Assembly: GCA_964543855.1 (NCBI GenBank)
Contig: CAZJAD010000002.1
Span: 28,677-92,676 of the forward strand
Direction: 5' to 3'
DNA from: CAZJAD01 sp964543855
GTDB lineage: Bacteria > Electryoneota > RPQS01 > DYHQ01
DNA length: 64,000 nt
Position 1 is the first letter of the stretch. Every line of letters starts with the position of its first letter. The position numbers and the translations under genes are program-made. The notes under the pieces were generated by a model that was not told the DNA's origin, ran no database searches, and saw only the letters and a program-made list of their open reading frames with translations. Below, in pieces: positions 17,279-25,501 of this stretch.

Positions 17279-18458
17279 TGGCAGAGCCTCGCAGGACAAT
17301 GCGCATCGTTGTTCCCTGTCCCGGCACCGAATCCTTCAGGTAGAGACGGCCGCCGTGGTATTCTTCGATAATGCGGCGTGCCAGAGACAGCCCCAGGCCC
17401 CATCCTCTCGTTTTTGTCGAGAAACCCGGCCTGAAAATATGCTTTCGATCTCGAGGTTCGATGCCTCGTCCGTTGTCGCTGACATCGACGATGACGCTGT
17501 TCCCCCGCGTGAAAGACGCGATTGTGATTTTTCCTCCGGTTTCCCCGAGAGCATCAAGACTGTTCTTAAGAAGATTCTCGAGGACCCAACCGAACAGCTG
17601 CCGGTTCACAGGAACAAGTGGACTGGAGTCCATCTCCTCGACGATTTCGATCGGTCGACCTGACTGAGGGAGGCGGGATCGGAAGTAGTCCGCTGTTTCG
17701 CTGATTGTATCGGTGATTGGATGCGGCGACAGAGTCTCGGTGGAACCGATTTGCGAGAAGCGCGCCGTCACTTTCTCGAGCCTGCGGATGTCGCGCGTCA
17801 TCTCTTCCAGTGCGCGGGACTGATTCCCTTCGGCACGCAGCAGCTCGAGCCACCCCAACATAGAGGTCAGGGGCGTGCCGAGCTGATGGGCGGTTTCCTT
17901 GGCCAGTCCCACCCAGACCATTCGCTCCTCGCTTCGTTGGATGTTTCGAAACCCGGTGTAGCCGACCACGATGAAGAGAGCGGCTGCCGCGATCTCAATC
18001 CAAGGGAGCCAGCGGAGCTGCCGGATGACCGCAGAATCTCCGTAATGAAACCAATCGACTTGCCCGCGCGCCACTTCGATGCTCATGGGTTCGTTTCCAC
18101 CGCGATCCATGATGGCGACGAGCCGCTTAAGTCTCGCGGTCGCTTCCGCGGATGTATCGCCGGAGGCGACTCCGACATTCTTCCAGTTCTTGGGATGACC
18201 TTTCGAATCGGTGACGACGATGGGGAAATCCACTTCTTGAATCTGCTGCAACGCGATGTCTGTCAGCAGCTCATTTTCGCTGCTAATGAACTCCCGGTAC
18301 CGCTGGACGGTTAGTGCCAAAGATCGCCGAGTGCTGGCACGCAGTTGTTCGATCAGAACCTGTGTGTAGACGAGCACAGAGATGATGAGAACCACGGCTC
18401 CGAGGAAAAGCAATCCCTTGAAGGTTCCGATGGCGTGGTAGCTTGGTCGTCGGCGCAT
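17268..18458 (-). CDS. membrane-bound sensor histidine kinase with HQLGTP-type H-box
   Basis: A 396-residue kinase with a membrane helix at about 13-33, a small periplasmic sensor region, a second helix at about 150-170, then the HisKA-like region and an ATPase domain. The phospho-acceptor is H191 in KETAHQLGTPLTSMLGWLE, a variant H-box common in Bacteroidota-type kinases. The N-box (LENLLKNSLDALG), G1 (VSDNGRGI), F-box (IFRPGFSTK) and G2 (GWGLGLSLARRI) are intact. The ligand is unknown. There is no adjacent response regulator; the nearest receiver is at 12744-13112 in the same co-directional block. It sits 2 nt after a GT2 gene and overlaps mltG. Confidence 0.93.
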   Translation of the reverse strand: MRRRPSYHAIGTFKGLLFLGAVVLIISVLVYTQVLIEQLRASTRRSLALTVQRYREFISSENELLTDIALQQIQEVDFPIVVTDSKGHPKNWKNVGVASGDTSAEATARLKRLVAIMDRGGNEPMSIEVARGQVDWFHYGDSAVIRQLRWLPWIEIAAAALFIVVGYTGFRNIQRSEERMVWVGLAKETAHQLGTPLTSMLGWLELLRAEGNQSRALEEMTRDIRRLEKVTARFSQIGSTETLSPHPITDTISETADYFRSRLPQSGRPIEIVEEMDSSPLVPVNRQLFGWVLENLLKNSLDALGETGGKITIASFTRGNSVIVDVSDNGRGIEPRDRKHIFRPGFSTKTRGWGLGLSLARRIIEEYHGGRLYLKDSVPGQGTTMRIVLRGSANVT

Positions 18459-18460
18459 GA

Positions 18461-19438
18461 CTATCCTTGGTGCGAAGTCGTGGAGCGAGGCTCCGCTGAC
18501 TCCGTTTCACTGTCGAACTTCAAGCCGTATTCCCGGATCTTTTCATCCTTCTGCGTCATCATTTCCGCCAGGAGGCCAAAGGAGAAGAACTGCACGCCCA
18601 CGACGATGAGCAACACGCCGAGGAAAAGCAGAGGTCGATTTCCGATCCAAATCCGCTGCAGCCATCCGATCACGAGATAGATGTTGATCGCCAAACCGAG
18701 AACGATGGCTATGAGACCCGCGGATCCGAACAGGTGCAACGGATTGCGAATGAAGCCGGTGATGTATAGAACTGTGATCAAATCGAGGAATCCGCTCAAG
18801 AATCGTTTGATGCCGAACTTCGTGCGGCCGTACTTACGCCGGTGGTGTTGGACGGGGATCTCGCTGACGCGAAATCCCTGTTTGAAAGCGAGCACCGGAA
18901 CAAACCGGTGCAACTCTCCGTAGATATTGAGATCCTTGACGACTTCCTGACGATAGGCCTTCAGGCCACAGTTGAAATCATGGAGGTGAATTCCCGATAG
19001 CAATCCCGTGACGAAGTTGAAGAATTTCGAGGGAATTGTCTTCGATATCGGATCGTAACGCTTCCGCTTCCAGCCGGAGACGAGATCATAGCCTTCATCC
19101 AGCTTTGCCAGAAGGGCCGGTATCTCGCGCGGGTCATCTTGCAGGTCAGCGTCCAGAGTGACGACGAACGCTCCGCGAGTGTGCCGGAAGGCTGTTTGAA
19201 GCGCCGCGGACTTGCCATTGTTCTTCAGAAACGAGAGCACTCGGACGGTCGGATCGGTGTCGCTGAGTTCCTTGAGTACTTTCAGGGATGCGTCCGTGGA
19301 ACCATCGTCCATGAACAGAATCTCTCTGGAGAGATTGTGTTTCTCACAGACTTCGGCAATAAGTGCATGGAGCTCGCGCAGAGACTCGTCCTCGTTGTAA
19401 AGAGGAACGACGACCGAGAGCTTTGGAGTTTCACTCAT
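18461..19438 (-). CDS. GT2 glycosyltransferase, GtrB/DPM1-like with two C-terminal membrane helices
   Basis: A 325-residue family-2 transferase. The GT-A domain has LSVVVPLYNEDESL, MDDGSTDAS, and the metal-binding DADLQDDP, with SGWKRKRYDP following. HHRRKYGRTKFGIKRF and two hydrophobic helices near 230-255 and 267-290 match the polyprenyl-phosphate sugar transferases (GtrB, ArnC, DPM1). It likely charges undecaprenyl phosphate with glucose, mannose or a related sugar at the inner membrane. It lies between a DUF4292-like lipoprotein gene and a histidine kinase gene, which suggests an envelope role but no specific polymer. Confidence 0.92.
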   Translation of the reverse strand: MSETPKLSVVVPLYNEDESLRELHALIAEVCEKHNLSREILFMDDGSTDASLKVLKELSDTDPTVRVLSFLKNNGKSAALQTAFRHTRGAFVVTLDADLQDDPREIPALLAKLDEGYDLVSGWKRKRYDPISKTIPSKFFNFVTGLLSGIHLHDFNCGLKAYRQEVVKDLNIYGELHRFVPVLAFKQGFRVSEIPVQHHRRKYGRTKFGIKRFLSGFLDLITVLYITGFIRNPLHLFGSAGLIAIVLGLAINIYLVIGWLQRIWIGNRPLLFLGVLLIVVGVQFFSFGLLAEMMTQKDEKIREYGLKFDSETESAEPRSTTSHQG

Positions 19439-19468
19439 GATTTTGTCAGCAGAGTTATTGGAGTCGAT

Positions 19469-20212
19469 TTAGCCCGACCGCTGCGAGCCGCGTGGCATGG
19501 CTCTCAAGACAGGCTTCTTTATTTTCCAAGTCAGGCAGACGCGAGCATCTTCGGTTGAGCATGTCACCTCGACCGGCACCAACCATCCGTCGTGCACTTC
19601 GTACTTTCGAAAGGTTTTGATCAGGACTTCGCGACCGTCTCTCTCGACTTTTTCGCGCAGGATTTCAGCTCGGCGAGCCGATGCGACCAAGCGGTGAGCG
19701 GCGCCTCCGCTGTGGCCGGATAGAATGTACATATCACTGGAAGCCACTGCCGTGTCCAGTTGAAAGCCTCCACTGCGCGATCCCAGAGGAAAGGGCATGA
19801 TATCGCGCAAATCCCAATCAGGCAGGTCGAGCGGAAAGAGTCTGGCCACATGCAGCGTGTCAAGATTCGTGATGACTTGAGGCGAGGAAAAAGGTGCCCA
19901 ATAGATGAACTCGGTCGGGGTCAGGAACAAATCTCCCAAGACAAACCGGTACGGCCGACGAAACTGAAAGCCCATGCGCTCGCCGGAGAGATACTGAAAA
20001 CTCCCGGATGCACTGTAGGAGTCGTCCTCCACCTGCAAAGTCACGCTCAAGGTTGCGAAGAGTGATTCCCAAGCTACCGAGCGGTCGAGATGCAAACGGA
20101 GTATCTGCTCCGGACTCCAGCGCCCACCCTGGGGTGCCCTGAGGACGACACGGCTTGCGCAACCTGTCAGCAGGAAGAGCGCCGTGGTGATGCCGAGGAT
20201 TCTATGAATCAA
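19469..20212 (-). CDS. DUF4292/LolB-like lipoprotein
   Basis: A 247-residue predicted lipoprotein with signal peptide and lipobox LLTGC (Cys at 18). The rest is beta-rich with no catalytic motif, resembling DUF4292 and the LolB/LolA-like fold. LolB receives lipoproteins at the outer membrane; whether this protein does so is inference. Start TTG at 20212 overlaps the stop of the upstream TPR gene and has GAGG seven bases before it. The context of rseP, a TPR protein, BamA and Skp upstream agrees with an outer-membrane maintenance role. Confidence 0.72.
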   Translation of the reverse strand: MIHRILGITTALFLLTGCASRVVLRAPQGGRWSPEQILRLHLDRSVAWESLFATLSVTLQVEDDSYSASGSFQYLSGERMGFQFRRPYRFVLGDLFLTPTEFIYWAPFSSPQVITNLDTLHVARLFPLDLPDWDLRDIMPFPLGSRSGGFQLDTAVASSDMYILSGHSGGAAHRLVASARRAEILREKVERDGREVLIKTFRKYEVHDGWLVPVEVTCSTEDARVCLTWKIKKPVLRAMPRGSQRSG

Positions 20213-21644
20213 GCTTCTGCCTCACGGCCTCATTCCCGGGATCGAATTTCAGTGCCTTGCGGTAGTATTTGCGGGCTTTGGATTTCGAGCCACGATCCAT
20301 GTAGACATCGCCCAGATGTTCCAAGACAGGAGAACTGTCGGGGTCGAATTTCAGCGCTTTGCGCAGCCAACGAATGGCTGACTTGTGGTTCCCCAGTCTG
20401 AAATATATCCATCCCATTGTGTCGAGATAAGAGGCATTCTCCGGTTCGGCAGCGCAAGCTCTCTCCGCCATCGCCTTGGCATGCTGCAGGTCCATTCCGC
20501 GCTCAGCGAGGGTGTATGCATAGTTGTTCAGGAAGACGGCGGCGCTGTCAGAAAGCTCGATCGCGCGCTCGTAGAGTTCAATGACTTTCTCGACGCTGTC
20601 CATCTGGTCATAGATTAGCGCGAGGACGCCCAGTGACGAGTAGGTCGTGGAGTCGAGCCTCAGGGCCTCTTGCAGGGACAAAATCGCCTCTTCCGTTTCG
20701 CCCTCACGATTCTGACAGGTGCCAAGGAGATTCCAGAGATCGGCATCCTCCGGCACGATCTCGACCGCTTTCTGGAGGGTATGACACGCGGTCGCGTAGT
20801 CATTCTTGTCTATTTGGAACACAGCCAGTCCCACCCAATAGCGGGCGACATCCGGACGCAAGGCAGCGGCGCGTTCAAACTCCTCCTGCGCGCGAGCGGT
20901 GTCTCCTGTCTGAAGATAGAGCGTCGCCAAGGAGTAGGTGACGGCGGCATCCGTTGTATCGATCTGAGCGAGTCGCTGAAGATACGGGAGAGCGCGTTGG
21001 GTGCTGTCGCTCATGAGCAACACAGTGGCCACCTGCAGGAGAAGCTGCTCCGACTCGCCTTTGATCGCCACCAGTTTATTGTACGCAATATCGGCGCGGT
21101 TGAAATCGCCTGCGCGCAGATAGAGTTGCAGGAGCTGGAGCATGTACTCCGGTTCGGTCGTGTCAATTCTCGCCAGACGCTCATAGAGGATAAGTGCTTC
21201 AGGCCACTTGATCGTGTCGAACAGGAGTCCCGCGTGGAGTTCCAGCGCGGGCTTGTAGTTGGGCTCTATCTCGAGCGCCTTGCCGAGAAGACTCAGCGCC
21301 TGGGGGACTTTGTTCAGGAGGACATAATCCTGGGCTAACGCAACATAGAGAAACGGGGAATCGGGGTCCGCCTCGAGAGCTTCCTGATATTCAAAGATCG
21401 CTCGATAGTAATCTTCCATCTTGTCGGCGATGGTGCCGCGGATGAAGTGATCCATCGCTGCCTGATTCCTGGCCATCTGCTTGCGAGCATGCTCCATCTC
21501 CGTGGCGAAACCTGCTCTGAATCCCAACAGGACACCCAGAAGATGTATCGAGATGGTCAGGACCGCACCGAGTGTCCCAGGCGCGACGCGGAAGGCACGT
21601 CGCTTGCGTTTCGGGCTATCGCCCCACGAGGCGCATAATATCAT
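20202..21644 (-). CDS. membrane-anchored TPR protein
   Basis: A 480-residue protein with one N-terminal hydrophobic helix (about 25-45) followed by roughly twelve tetratricopeptide repeats, for example YYRAIFEYQEALEADPDSP, and with aspartate-proline turns at regular spacing of about 34 residues. It is probably anchored in the inner membrane, or exported, as a protein-interaction scaffold. The ATG at 21644 lies within the end of rseP (29-nt overlap). It overlaps the following lipoprotein gene. No enzymatic domain is visible. Pairing of a TPR protein with a LolB/DUF4292-type lipoprotein hints at a joint envelope function. Confidence 0.88.
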   Translation of the reverse strand: MILCASWGDSPKRKRRAFRVAPGTLGAVLTISIHLLGVLLGFRAGFATEMEHARKQMARNQAAMDHFIRGTIADKMEDYYRAIFEYQEALEADPDSPFLYVALAQDYVLLNKVPQALSLLGKALEIEPNYKPALELHAGLLFDTIKWPEALILYERLARIDTTEPEYMLQLLQLYLRAGDFNRADIAYNKLVAIKGESEQLLLQVATVLLMSDSTQRALPYLQRLAQIDTTDAAVTYSLATLYLQTGDTARAQEEFERAAALRPDVARYWVGLAVFQIDKNDYATACHTLQKAVEIVPEDADLWNLLGTCQNREGETEEAILSLQEALRLDSTTYSSLGVLALIYDQMDSVEKVIELYERAIELSDSAAVFLNNYAYTLAERGMDLQHAKAMAERACAAEPENASYLDTMGWIYFRLGNHKSAIRWLRKALKFDPDSSPVLEHLGDVYMDRGSKSKARKYYRKALKFDPGNEAVRQKLDS

Positions 21645-22668
21645 GATATGAAACCACCAGAATCAGGAGAATAAGCAGCACCATTCCCACTTGTTGGACC
21701 ACGAGTTTGACTTTGGTCGAGATCGGTCGGCGAATGATGGTCTCGATCAGAACATAAACGATGTGGCCTCCGTCCAGAACAGGGAACGGCAGAATATTCA
21801 GAAACCCAATGGACACGCTCACGAAAGCCAGGAAGAAGAGAAAAGTGGCCAGGCCTTGACGCGCACTTTCGCCGGAGAATTTTGCGATGCTTACCGGTCC
21901 ACCAAGATCGCGGATACTCGCTTCACCGACAAGGAGTTGCCCGAGGAACTGCAGGATAAGGCGCGTCGTTCCGTAACAGAACCGAATTCCCTGTCCCAAG
22001 CTCTCACCGACGGATGCTTCGCGGAACGACACATGAGAGACGATGCCGATGACACGACGCGTCTGTCCGCCATCCGTATGTGAAACCGTAGCAACGGCGA
22101 CCGTCCAGGTCGAATCGTCGCGTCCCATAGTAAGGTGAACCGTATCCGACGCCGACGAGATGAGAGTCACCACATCATCCCAGTCCGAGACGGTACTGTC
22201 CCCAACACCGAGGATCCGGTCCCCCTCCTGGAGACCGGCCGCTTCGGCGGGCATTCCTTGCGTCACCTCGCCAATAATCGGCTCGCCGATTTGGGCGATC
22301 CCCACGGCCAGAGTCAGTGCTGTTACGATGAGACCGGCCACGAGATAATTCATCAGAACGCCGGCACTCAGGACAAAGATCTTCTGGACGGGATTTTTGG
22401 ACATGAATTCGTCGGGGGCACCGGTAATCGTGGTCTGGTCGAGCGATTCGTCGACCATTCCGGCAATCTTGACATAACCACCCAGAGGAATCCAAGAGAG
22501 AACGAATTCCGTCTTGCCGATCTTTTTGCTGGCAAGGCGTGGAGGAAAACCGATGGAGAAGCGCTCCACACGCATCCCGGCCAGCCGGGCAGCGATGAAA
22601 TGGCCGGTCTCATGCACGAGAATTATGACACCGGCGACAACAATAAAAGCGAGAAGGGTTACTATCAT
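21616..22668 (-). CDS. rseP: site-2 intramembrane zinc metalloprotease RseP
   Basis: S2P family protease of 350 residues. The zinc site HETGH (H19, E20, H23) lies in the first membrane helix, and the third ligand lies in the LDGGH motif of the later helix (LPFPVLDGGHIV). One PDZ domain is present at about 130-200 (GEVTQGMPAEAAGLQEGDRIL); E. coli RseP has two. It cleaves membrane-bound anti-sigma factors or remnant signal peptides. It overlaps dxr by 4 nt (ATGA) in the familiar dxr-rseP order, and overlaps the TPR gene downstream. No anti-sigma or sigma-E gene is in the window. Confidence 0.96.
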   Translation of the reverse strand: MIVTLLAFIVVAGVIILVHETGHFIAARLAGMRVERFSIGFPPRLASKKIGKTEFVLSWIPLGGYVKIAGMVDESLDQTTITGAPDEFMSKNPVQKIFVLSAGVLMNYLVAGLIVTALTLAVGIAQIGEPIIGEVTQGMPAEAAGLQEGDRILGVGDSTVSDWDDVVTLISSASDTVHLTMGRDDSTWTVAVATVSHTDGGQTRRVIGIVSHVSFREASVGESLGQGIRFCYGTTRLILQFLGQLLVGEASIRDLGGPVSIAKFSGESARQGLATFLFFLAFVSVSIGFLNILPFPVLDGGHIVYVLIETIIRRPISTKVKLVVQQVGMVLLILLILVVSYHDIMRLVGR

Positions 22669-23849
22669 GGTGACGGGATGGTGTCTTTGCTACGCCTCTT
22701 CACTTCCTCGGCAGCCATTTGCCGAGCGCGCTTGTCAGCGGCGAGCACTGTCTCCACAGAATGCAGCAGCTCGTCGGGCCACTGCTCGAGTACTGCCGTA
22801 AGAATTTCGCTGATTTCGCGAAAAGTAATTCGTGTATTCAAAAACCCTGCGACCGCAACCTCGTCGGCTGCGGACAGTGCTGCCGGCGCCGTGCCACCTT
22901 TCTGTAAAGCCGTGTAAGCCAATTGAAGGGCCGGAAACTTGCCTTCCGGCACTTTTTCGAAAGTCAGCGGGCTGACTTCGGCGAGGTTTGTCGGAACGAG
23001 CGACGAATCGAGCCGCTCCGGATAGCCAAGAGCATATAGAATCGGCAATCGCATGTCCGGCACGGAAAGCTGCGCTTTGAAGGAGCCGTCGGTGAATTCG
23101 ACCATCGAGTGAATCACGGACTGGCGATGGACGATGACACTTATTTGCTGCGGCTCCACGGAAAACAGACGCTGCGCCTCGATGACCTCCAATCCTTTGT
23201 TCATCAAGGTAGCGGAGTCAATCGTGATCTTCGGCCCCATTGTCCAAGTCGGATGCGCCAACGCTTTTTCCGGCGTCACTCGTGCCAACTCATCGTCTGG
23301 GAGATCCAGCAACGGACCCCCCGAGGTTGTGAGCCAGATCGTCCGAATGGACGCAACGCTCTCTCCCTGAAGGCATTGCCAAATCGCGCTGTGTTCGGAG
23401 TCGATGGGCAGGATCGGGACTTGCTTCTTCAGCGCTGCGCCCAGAACCAATGGTCCGGCTGCGACGAGAGTCTCTTTGTTGGCGATGGCGACGCTCGTGC
23501 CCGCTTCGATTGCCGCAAAGGTCGGGCTGATTCCTGCGGCGCCGACAATTGCGTTGACGACCCGGTCCGTCTCCTCCCACGCGGCCAATCGGCGCAAGCC
23601 GTCTTCCCCACCGAGTACTCTAATGCCGGTCCCGAAGAGACTCGACTTTGCTTCCTCGACCGCCGATGTATCGGCGACGGCAACCGCCTCCGGTTTGAAC
23701 TCCCGCGCGAGAGAAACCAAGCGAGTCACACGCCGGTGCGTCGAGAGTCCTCGCAACTTGAACCGGCCCGGCAGCGACCGGACAATGTCGAGTGTGCTGC
23801 TTCCAATGGACCCTGTCGCTCCGAGCAAGACCAGTCGCGTTGCTCTCAT
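22665..23849 (-). CDS. dxr: 1-deoxy-D-xylulose 5-phosphate reductoisomerase
   Basis: The 394-residue MEP-pathway enzyme converting DXP to MEP with NADPH. The NADPH site is LLGATGSIGSSTLDIV at the N-terminus. The substrate loop HSAIWQCLQGE, the TTSGGP segment, and MGPKITIDSATLMNKGLEVIEA with metal ligands are all present, and the length is normal. It is followed by rseP with an ATGA overlap and preceded by a LipM-like gene with the same overlap. cdsA, which often lies between uppS and dxr, is absent here. Confidence 0.97.
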   Translation of the reverse strand: MRATRLVLLGATGSIGSSTLDIVRSLPGRFKLRGLSTHRRVTRLVSLAREFKPEAVAVADTSAVEEAKSSLFGTGIRVLGGEDGLRRLAAWEETDRVVNAIVGAAGISPTFAAIEAGTSVAIANKETLVAAGPLVLGAALKKQVPILPIDSEHSAIWQCLQGESVASIRTIWLTTSGGPLLDLPDDELARVTPEKALAHPTWTMGPKITIDSATLMNKGLEVIEAQRLFSVEPQQISVIVHRQSVIHSMVEFTDGSFKAQLSVPDMRLPILYALGYPERLDSSLVPTNLAEVSPLTFEKVPEGKFPALQLAYTALQKGGTAPAALSAADEVAVAGFLNTRITFREISEILTAVLEQWPDELLHSVETVLAADKRARQMAAEEVKRRSKDTIPSP

Positions 23850-24613
23850 GCGATTTCCTTCGCGTCGGGGATCCGAGCGACGCTGCGCATCGGTTCATGT
23901 GAGGCGACCGAAAATTCCTGTTTGAAGGCCTGCGCCAGATGCTGTCTCAGGAGCATCATGTCGAACGGGACGCTGAGTTCCTCGCGAATCGATGTGCTGG
24001 CGGCACACAGGCGCGAGTGGAGCTCTTGTCGCACCTGTTCTGACGGCAGTCTCAGGAGAGAAGTCAGACGAAGGTGATCCAGCCCACAGAGTATCGAGCC
24101 GTGCTGAAGCAGAGCTCCGTTAAGAAACCGTTGCGCACTCCCGACGATCTTTTTTCCCCGGACGCACACTTCCCAGCGTGAGGAACGAACGAAGCAGGAG
24201 GTGCGGTCGGGGAGTTTTTCCAGAGGATAGCCCCGCTCGACAACCTCAGCGGAAACACCCAGAGCTTGAAGTCCTCTTGCAAGCGCGTTGCCGGTGTGTT
24301 TCAGCGCTGATTTATCCTTCTGGAAGGGATGCTCCGCGGGCAGCACCAGACAATAGGTCAGTTCGTCACTGTGAAGCACGGCAGCTCCTCCGGTCGGTCT
24401 GCGCACCCACGGAATCCGTTCGCGTGTCAATGCGTCCTCGTCGAGAACTGACTCGCGCTGGTGAAAGCCCAGAGAGATTGTGGGACAAATCCACTGATAG
24501 AACCTCAGAACGGGTCCCACCTGGCGATGTGCAGCTTGTTCGAGGAGTGACGCATCGCGCGCCATCAGGATGTCACCGTCCTGAGCAGTTTCTTGACGGA
24601 TCTCTATCGACAT
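23846..24613 (-). CDS. lipM: LipM-like octanoyltransferase (lipoate/biotin ligase fold)
   Basis: A 255-residue BPL/LPL-fold protein. It has WVRRPTGGAAVLHSDELTY, the acyl-binding Gly-rich segment, and then a SCF motif with Cys at about residue 140, GKKIVGSAQRF with the conserved Lys, and LLQHGSIL. The Cys-Phe plus GKK(I/V)xGSAQ plus LQHGSI set resembles LipM, which moves octanoate from acyl carrier protein to lipoyl domains, rather than ATP-using LplA. An LplA function cannot be excluded by sequence alone. ATG at 24613 is preferred over an in-frame TTG at 24625. It is coupled to dxr by an ATGA overlap. Confidence 0.8.
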   Translation of the reverse strand: MSIEIRQETAQDGDILMARDASLLEQAAHRQVGPVLRFYQWICPTISLGFHQRESVLDEDALTRERIPWVRRPTGGAAVLHSDELTYCLVLPAEHPFQKDKSALKHTGNALARGLQALGVSAEVVERGYPLEKLPDRTSCFVRSSRWEVCVRGKKIVGSAQRFLNGALLQHGSILCGLDHLRLTSLLRLPSEQVRQELHSRLCAASTSIREELSVPFDMMLLRQHLAQAFKQEFSVASHEPMRSVARIPDAKEIA

Positions 24614-24659
24614 ATCATTTTCCAAGATGCATTGACAAGATGAGAGACTTGTCCCTCAG

Positions 24660-25478
24660 CTACGAGTTAGTCTCGGGCTCCATCCGGCGGCGATAGCGGT
24701 GCGGCCCCGAGATGATGCCTCGCTTACTTCCTCGAATGAAATCGACCACATGCCTGACTTCCGGTGTTTGCTCGCACTCTGCTTCAATGCGTTCGAGAGC
24801 CTGCGGTATCGTCAGTCCGCAGCGGTAGAGAAGTCGGTAGGCTCTTCGCAAGGCACTGCGAGTTTCACTCGAGAAGCCGCGCCGTCTGAGGCCGACGGAA
24901 TTCAATCCGTTGAAGACCAACGGCTCGCTTGCGGCCAGAATATACGGTGGCACATCCTGCGGCACACGAAAACCGCCACCGATCATCGAATGACAGCCAA
25001 TCCGGACGAACTGATGAATCGGGACGACTCCTCCGACCACGGCAAAGTCTTCAATGGTTACATGGCCCGCCATATTTACCGCATTGGCGAGAATGATATT
25101 GTCTCCGAGGATACAGTCATGAGCGACATGCACGTAGGTCATGAGCATGCAATCCTTGCCCACGCGTGTCTGTCCACCCTCACCCGTGCCACGATTCAGG
25201 GTGCAGAATTCGCGGATGCTCGTTCGATCTCCGACGTGCAAATAGGTACTCTCACCCTTGAATTTCAGATCCTGTGGATGAGAGCCGAGAACCGCGCCGT
25301 GAGCGATTATGACCCCGTTGCCCAGGCGTGTGCCCGCTTTGATGCGGACACAGCTGGCGATCCTGCATCCCGAATTGATAACGACATCATCTTCTATGAT
25401 GGTGTAGGCCTCGATTTGGACATCGTCCGCAATCGAGGCTCTCGGGTCAATGATAGCTGTTGGATGAATTTCAGGCAT
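24660..25478 (-). CDS. lpxA: UDP-N-acetylglucosamine acyltransferase
   Basis: First enzyme of lipid A synthesis, transferring a 3-hydroxyacyl chain to UDP-GlcNAc. It starts MPEIHPTAIIDPRASI and continues as a left-handed hexapeptide-repeat helix. The catalytic His lies in VHVAHDCILGDN, with NAVNMAGHV and GGVVPIHQFVRIG following, and GGGFRVPQDVPPYILA leads into the helical C-terminal domain. The length of 272 residues is close to the usual 260. ATG at 25478 is chosen over an in-frame TTG at 25484. The order lpxD-lpxC/fabZ-lpxA is conserved and spacing is 17-24 nt. Confidence 0.97.
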   Translation of the reverse strand: MPEIHPTAIIDPRASIADDVQIEAYTIIEDDVVINSGCRIASCVRIKAGTRLGNGVIIAHGAVLGSHPQDLKFKGESTYLHVGDRTSIREFCTLNRGTGEGGQTRVGKDCMLMTYVHVAHDCILGDNIILANAVNMAGHVTIEDFAVVGGVVPIHQFVRIGCHSMIGGGFRVPQDVPPYILAASEPLVFNGLNSVGLRRRGFSSETRSALRRAYRLLYRCGLTIPQALERIEAECEQTPEVRHVVDFIRGSKRGIISGPHRYRRRMEPETNS

Positions 25479-25501
25479 TGGCAAAAAAAGGAAAGTTGCG
25501 G

